From Monarcha castaneiventris obscurior (lineage: Eukaryota > Chordata > Aves > Passeriformes > Monarchidae), in assembly GCA_026261815.1 (NCBI GenBank), contig JAMPIT010000539.1, forward strand, positions 3,550,501 through 3,614,500: a DNA stretch of 64,000 bases. Reading direction: 5' to 3'. A program made the position numbers and the translations under genes. Below are positions 61,481 to 64,000 of this stretch, one piece after another. A model generated the notes under the pieces. It did not search any database. It was not told where the DNA came from and worked only from the letters and a program-made list of their open reading frames with translations. Position 1 is the stretch's first letter, and every line of letters starts with the position of its first letter.

Positions 61481-62201
61481 CCTCCTCGCCTAAAGCCGCA
61501 GCCGCTGCGACTCCTCCTGGTGCCACCTCCCCCGGGAGCCCCCTGTCCCAGCCCTGCTCAGCCGCGTGTTAGAACTCAGGGACTGCTCTTGGCAGGGGCA
61601 GAAGCGAGCCCAGGACCTTCCCCGTGTCCCCGGGCAAACCTCGCTCCCCGCAGCCCCCGCAGCCCCCGGCCTGGCACAGCCCCGGGGCTGCCCGGTGCCG
61701 GAGCTAATCTCTGCCCCTCCACCGAGATAAAACGATCCCTTTGGGATTAACGGCAGTTTTAAACACTTCTGAATGGGGACAGGGCCCAAGACCTGACCGT
61801 AAAATCTGGGTTTGAAAGGACTTAAAATAAATCCCCCGTTGCCCTAGTCTTGCTATTTAAAGGGGATTATCTAAGGGGTTTAGGAGCACACAGAGGACGG
61901 CAGGACAACCTGTGCACCTCAATCCCCTCAAAGACCCTCGGAAAACCTTTCTGCACCTCACCTGCCGACTGCTCGGAGCTCACAGGACACCCTTCAGCTC
62001 TCACAGAGGGGACACCACAAGCCCAGGTGAAGTTCAAGGCTCCAGTTGGATGTGTGGGGTTCACTCCCAGATGCTCCCATCCTCCCTGGGGACGGTCCTG
62101 CAGCCGTGGCGGGGTTATTGGTGTCATTGTCCCTCACCACACCCTTTGTGGGGAAAAAGCCACCCTGTGCCACTCAGACAGTGAGGGTTTTTTAATAAAT
62201 A

Positions 62202-62234
<33 letters not shown>

Positions 62235-63900
62235 ACAGAAATATACCAAGTTTTACAGAGTACAAACTGCAGGGATAATGACTGAGCATCAAAGACAGAA
62301 GACGTGGAGCACCCTCGTGTCTCCCTCTGGTGCTCTCCAGGCTCTGGCCCTGACGCTCGCTGCCAGGTCTCCCCATAACCCCGATCTGCTAAGGCTGGGG
62401 AGGGGACAGACAAGGTGCCAGCATGTCCTGCCCCAGGAACAGCCACGCTGGGCAAGCCTCAGCTCTGGGCCGAGGGCACCGGCTGCGAGAGCATCGCTGG
62501 GGCCGGGTGGGATGCAGGCCACTGATGGATGGACAATAGCCTTTCGGTGCTGGTGGAGAGGCTGGTGCTGGGTGAACACCGGGGGGTGGCAGTGCTGGGA
62601 GTTTCTGGGCTGCTTCTGGCAGGGTTGGAGCACAACCCTTGTTTTAATCCATCAGATGTGATTGGGGAAGGGCAGTCCCACGGCTTGGACCCTAAAGGCA
62701 GCTGCCCAGGAAAAGGGGACACTCTAATCCCACAGCAAAGCACCTGGCTCTGCCCTGCCCTGGCAACACAACCACCCGAGCAGGGCTTGGCCCTGCTCCT
62801 GTCAAGGCGTGGTCTTGTGGCTCCCAGCCCTGTCAGCAGGACTTCCATGCCACAGCCCTGGACACCAAACCAGGAGAGTGGGGTCCTGCATGCCACTTTA
62901 CCGACTCTGGAGGACAAAGAGCCCCAAAGAGAGGGGCCAGGCAGGGCAGAGAGGTTTGGGGTAGGGAGAGGGCAGGTCTGGCCTGTCTGAAGGCTCTCAG
63001 CTCTGGGGGAGACACCAGATAGGCCACGCTCCAGGAGTTGAATCCCCACCACTTAAAGCCAGGGAGACCACATTTGGCTCGGGGTCAGAGACGACCCCCT
63101 TGGCCAGCTCTGCAGCAGCCAGACCTCCAGCTGCTCAGCACCCACAGGGGGAAAGAGAGAGCATCCAGAAAAGGCCCTGCTACTCCAAAGTCACTTACCT
63201 CAGGTGCAAGACCACCACGAGCCCTTTCTCCCTTTCCAAAGGGATCTAGGAGATCAGAGAGCACCTTCCTGACTGCTCCTCCCTGATCTCCACACATCAA
63301 ATATCGCTACAGACACCACAGTGTGGACCGGGCTCCCCACTCCCACTTGGCAACAAATCCACATGGGGGAAGCACCATCTCCCCAAACACAGAGCTGGCC
63401 CCACCAACTGCAGGGATGGACAAAAATTTGCCACACCAATCCTGCATCCCCAACTCCTACCCAGAGCCCTGAGCAGCAGAACAGGGCCCAGTGAGGACAC
63501 GGGGTGAGGCTGAGCAGCGGCCCAGGGAGGCAGCAAGGCTGCTCTGATCATGGGAAATGTTATGTCTGTTTGAGGGGGAAGTGAGGAAATCCAATGCACC
63601 ATGGGGAGACCCCCATGTTGAGCCAGGAACAAGCTGCTGCTCTGCTCTGGCTGCTACAGCACTTACGTGAGCGGGGAGTGAGGGGCAGGAGGTGGCTGCC
63701 TGGCTCCAGAGCCATCCCACAGCCCTGCCTCACCCCACCTGGGGACAGCTATTTTTGGTTAGGAGGGTAAGGCTATTGTGTGATGGCACCAGATCGTACA
63801 GGTGAGACGGAGGCCCGACGGACACCTGAAGGGGGTCCCGGGCACGGCGAAAGGCGGGTGGGTGGTGAGGGTGAGTGTGTGAAGAGGCAGGAGGGAGGCA
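61480..63900. other. Region downstream of PRRG3; probably its 3' UTR and intergenic
   Basis: No coding exon recognised. A T-run of about 28 bases (62204-62232) and a variant poly(A) hexamer ATTAAA (minus, about 62193-62188) lie about 1.7 kb past the PRRG3 stop and may mark its 3' end. Confidence 0.4.
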
Positions 63901-63906
63901 GAGCCG

Positions 63907-64000
63907 CTATTTGCCCGCGGCAGGGGCCGTGGCCACGATCTCTTCGTACTTGGGCGGAGGGTCGTTGTAGAACACGCTGGTCTCCTCGCCGCTGCTGCTC
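63907..64000 (-). CDS. PRRG3: Proline-rich Gla protein 3 (TMG3), C-terminal end of last exon, cut by the window edge
   Basis: The visible 30 residues, SSSGEETSVFYNDPPPKYEE followed by IVATAPAAGK and stop TAG at 63909-63907, match the human PRRG3 tail (SSSEEASVSYSDPPPKYEE then IVAANPGADK). PRRG3 is a single-pass plasma-membrane protein with an extracellular vitamin-K-dependent Gla domain. Its cytoplasmic tail carries PPxY motifs that bind WW-domain proteins, and the last of these (PPKY) is intact here. The Gla domain and membrane segment lie beyond the window. The position next to FATE1 and CNGA2 on the same strand agrees with human gene order. Confidence 0.95.
   Translation of the reverse strand, partial: SSSGEETSVFYNDPPPKYEEIVATAPAAGK

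Overview
The window looks like a piece of a bird nuclear genome. Genes are split by short GT-AG introns. Three CR1 LINE fragments carry the typical avian 3' end. Intergenic DNA is GC-rich and full of pyrimidine microsatellites and C-rich minisatellites. Several solo-LTR-like pieces resemble songbird endogenous retrovirus LTRs, so a passerine is my best guess (inference). No bacterial-style operons, CRISPR arrays or tRNA/rRNA genes were seen.

Layout. At the left edge (1-1286, minus) are the first four coding exons of a ZP3-family egg-coat gene. It has a TATA box and a promoter tandem repeat carrying E-boxes. From about 1.5 to 41.5 kb I recognise no protein-coding gene. That stretch holds long pyrimidine microsatellites (18.9, 22.5 and 31.3 kb), an inverted pair of LTR-like elements (13.1 and 20.3 kb), other LTR-like fragments, CR1 pieces, several AT-rich blocks that may be conserved non-coding elements, and an isolated CpG-rich region with a minisatellite at 38.85-39.85 kb.

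From 41.5 kb to the right edge lies a compact minus-strand cluster. CNGA2, the olfactory cyclic-nucleotide-gated channel alpha subunit, has a complete six-exon model of 673 residues. It is followed by a six-exon, 247-residue gene of the MFF/FATE1 family (tail-anchored organelle adaptor), and then by the last exon of PRRG3, a transmembrane Gla protein, at the window edge. The order CNGA2-FATE1-PRRG3 on one strand is the order of human Xq28, which corresponds to bird chromosome 4 or 4A material.

The most interesting item is the FATE1 gene. Its C-terminal half matches mammalian FATE1. Its N-terminus keeps the two short repeats that define MFF, the mitochondrial DRP1 receptor, and that I do not find in human FATE1 as I remember it. 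The gene therefore looks like an intermediate between MFF and mammalian FATE1. Exon phases close perfectly in both complete gene models (2022 nt for CNGA2, 744 nt for FATE1), which supports the boundaries although no transcript data were used.
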